Positions 6,478 through 6,843 of a stretch of DNA of 6,843 nt are shown piece by piece. Below the pieces are notes generated by a model. That model had not been told where the DNA came from. It searched no databases and saw only the letters and a program-made list of their open reading frames with translations. Both the position numbers and the translations under genes were made by a program. How positions within the stretch are numbered: position 1 is the stretch's first letter; every line of letters begins with the position of its first letter. The DNA is taken from NCBI GenBank assembly GCA_021780095.1, contig JAJXZK010000001.1:1-6843 (forward strand). Direction: 5' to 3'. The DNA comes from Acidobacteriota bacterium. Its GTDB lineage: Bacteria > Acidobacteriota > Terriglobia > Terriglobales > Acidobacteriaceae.

Positions 6478-6840
6478 ATGGACCGCTTGCAAGCGATCAG
6501 GTTGTTCTATGCCGACATGATCACGGCGAACGCCGGCATACCTCCGGGAAGTGAACTCCAGGCCGCGTTTGCGTCGACGTCACGGGAGAAATTCGTCGGA
6601 GATGCGCCCTGGAAAATTTTTACCCGCTCCGGCTATGTCGATCGGCAGCGCATCGGCGGCCGTCGCCTGATCTGCGGACATACTCCGGTTTCGCGCGCAA
6701 TGCTGGAAGATTCGCTGAAATACAACAAGATCATGCTCGACAACGGCTGCGTCTTCGGCGGATTGCCGGAGATGGGCAGCCTGGCCGCGCTGGATCTGGA
6801 GAGCATGAAAGTGTATTACCAGGAAAACATCGACCGTTGA
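6478..6840 (+). CDS. Chimeric short ORF: PCMT-like N-terminus joined to metallophosphatase-like C-terminus
   Basis: A complete 120-aa ORF with two unlike halves. Residues 1-53 (FYADMITANAGIPPGS, then REKFVGDAPWKIF, then SGY) read like the start of protein-L-isoaspartate O-methyltransferase-like proteins, whose N-termini have an AF(A)xxxREx(F)xGxxPW pattern. From about residue 55, GGRRLICGHTPVS (60-72) and LDNGCVFGG (87-95), then MGSLAALDLESM (99-110) and YQENID (114-119), read like the end of a serine/threonine-type metallophosphatase, with its late GHTP histidine motif. The SAM-binding domain of the methyltransferase and the GDxHG, GDxxDRG and GNHE metal sites of the phosphatase are all missing, so neither activity is expected. 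The join is near 6634-6645 and keeps frame. The ATG at 6478 is 7 bases from GGAG (6467-6470); the ATG at 6472 is only 1 base away. Family assignments are from memory of sequence patterns. A deletion scar, a misassembly or a real small protein are all possible. Confidence 0.6.
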   Translation: MDRLQAIRLFYADMITANAGIPPGSELQAAFASTSREKFVGDAPWKIFTRSGYVDRQRIGGRRLICGHTPVSRAMLEDSLKYNKIMLDNGCVFGGLPEMGSLAALDLESMKVYYQENIDR

Positions 6841-6843
6841 ATC

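Noticed and set aside
6166..6492. 108-codon minus-strand open frame between the receiver-GGDEF gene and the chimeric ORF
   Set aside because: It overlaps the end of one gene and the start of the next, has no visible ribosome binding site or motif, and would leave no room for the promoter at 6442-6450.

Overview
The window is bacterial, of moderate GC content and with short intergenic regions. The gene types suggest a soil-type organism, perhaps Acidobacteriota: a Tat-exported PIG-L deacetylase, a Tat-exported sugar-isomerase-like TIM barrel, a LacI regulator, a SIS amino-sugar enzyme, and a PCMT-like start. That placement is an inference from style; no rRNA or other phylogenetic marker is present. 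No tRNA, CRISPR array, insertion sequence or origin was seen.

Layout. 1-231 is the 3' end of a trehalase-like (alpha/alpha)6 glycoside hydrolase. 232-577 is a regulatory region holding two copies of a palindrome (GCATTCAA, 4 bases, TTGAATGC) that flank a possible promoter. 578-1321 is a Tat-exported PIG-L/LmbE-type deacetylase. Convergent to it lie a LacI-family repressor (1392-2489, minus) and, upstream of that on the same strand, a two-SIS-domain protein resembling the isomerase half of GlmS without its glutaminase half (2661-3815, minus). A 340-bp divergent intergenic region separates this from a Tat-exported xylose-isomerase-like TIM-barrel protein (4156-5079, plus). Next come a receiver-GGDEF protein with both domains degenerate (5232-6224, plus) and a 120-codon ORF (6478-6840, plus). 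The first ~53 codons of that ORF look like the start of a protein-isoaspartate methyltransferase-like protein, and the rest looks like the tail of a serine/threonine-type metallophosphatase.

How the genes may work together. The deacetylase, GlmS-like SIS protein, LacI repressor and sugar-isomerase-like protein make a plausible small locus for sensing and breaking down an amino sugar or its derivative. The exported enzymes would act on the substrate outside the cytoplasm, the SIS protein would deaminate or isomerise the amino-sugar phosphate inside, and the repressor would bind the paired palindromes. No transporter or kinase is visible here, so this is a hypothesis. The receiver-GGDEF gene and the chimeric ORF appear unrelated to it.

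Most worth checking: the chimeric ORF (possible deletion scar), the paired LacI-type operators, and the doubly degenerate receiver-GGDEF protein with an intact c-di-GMP I-site.
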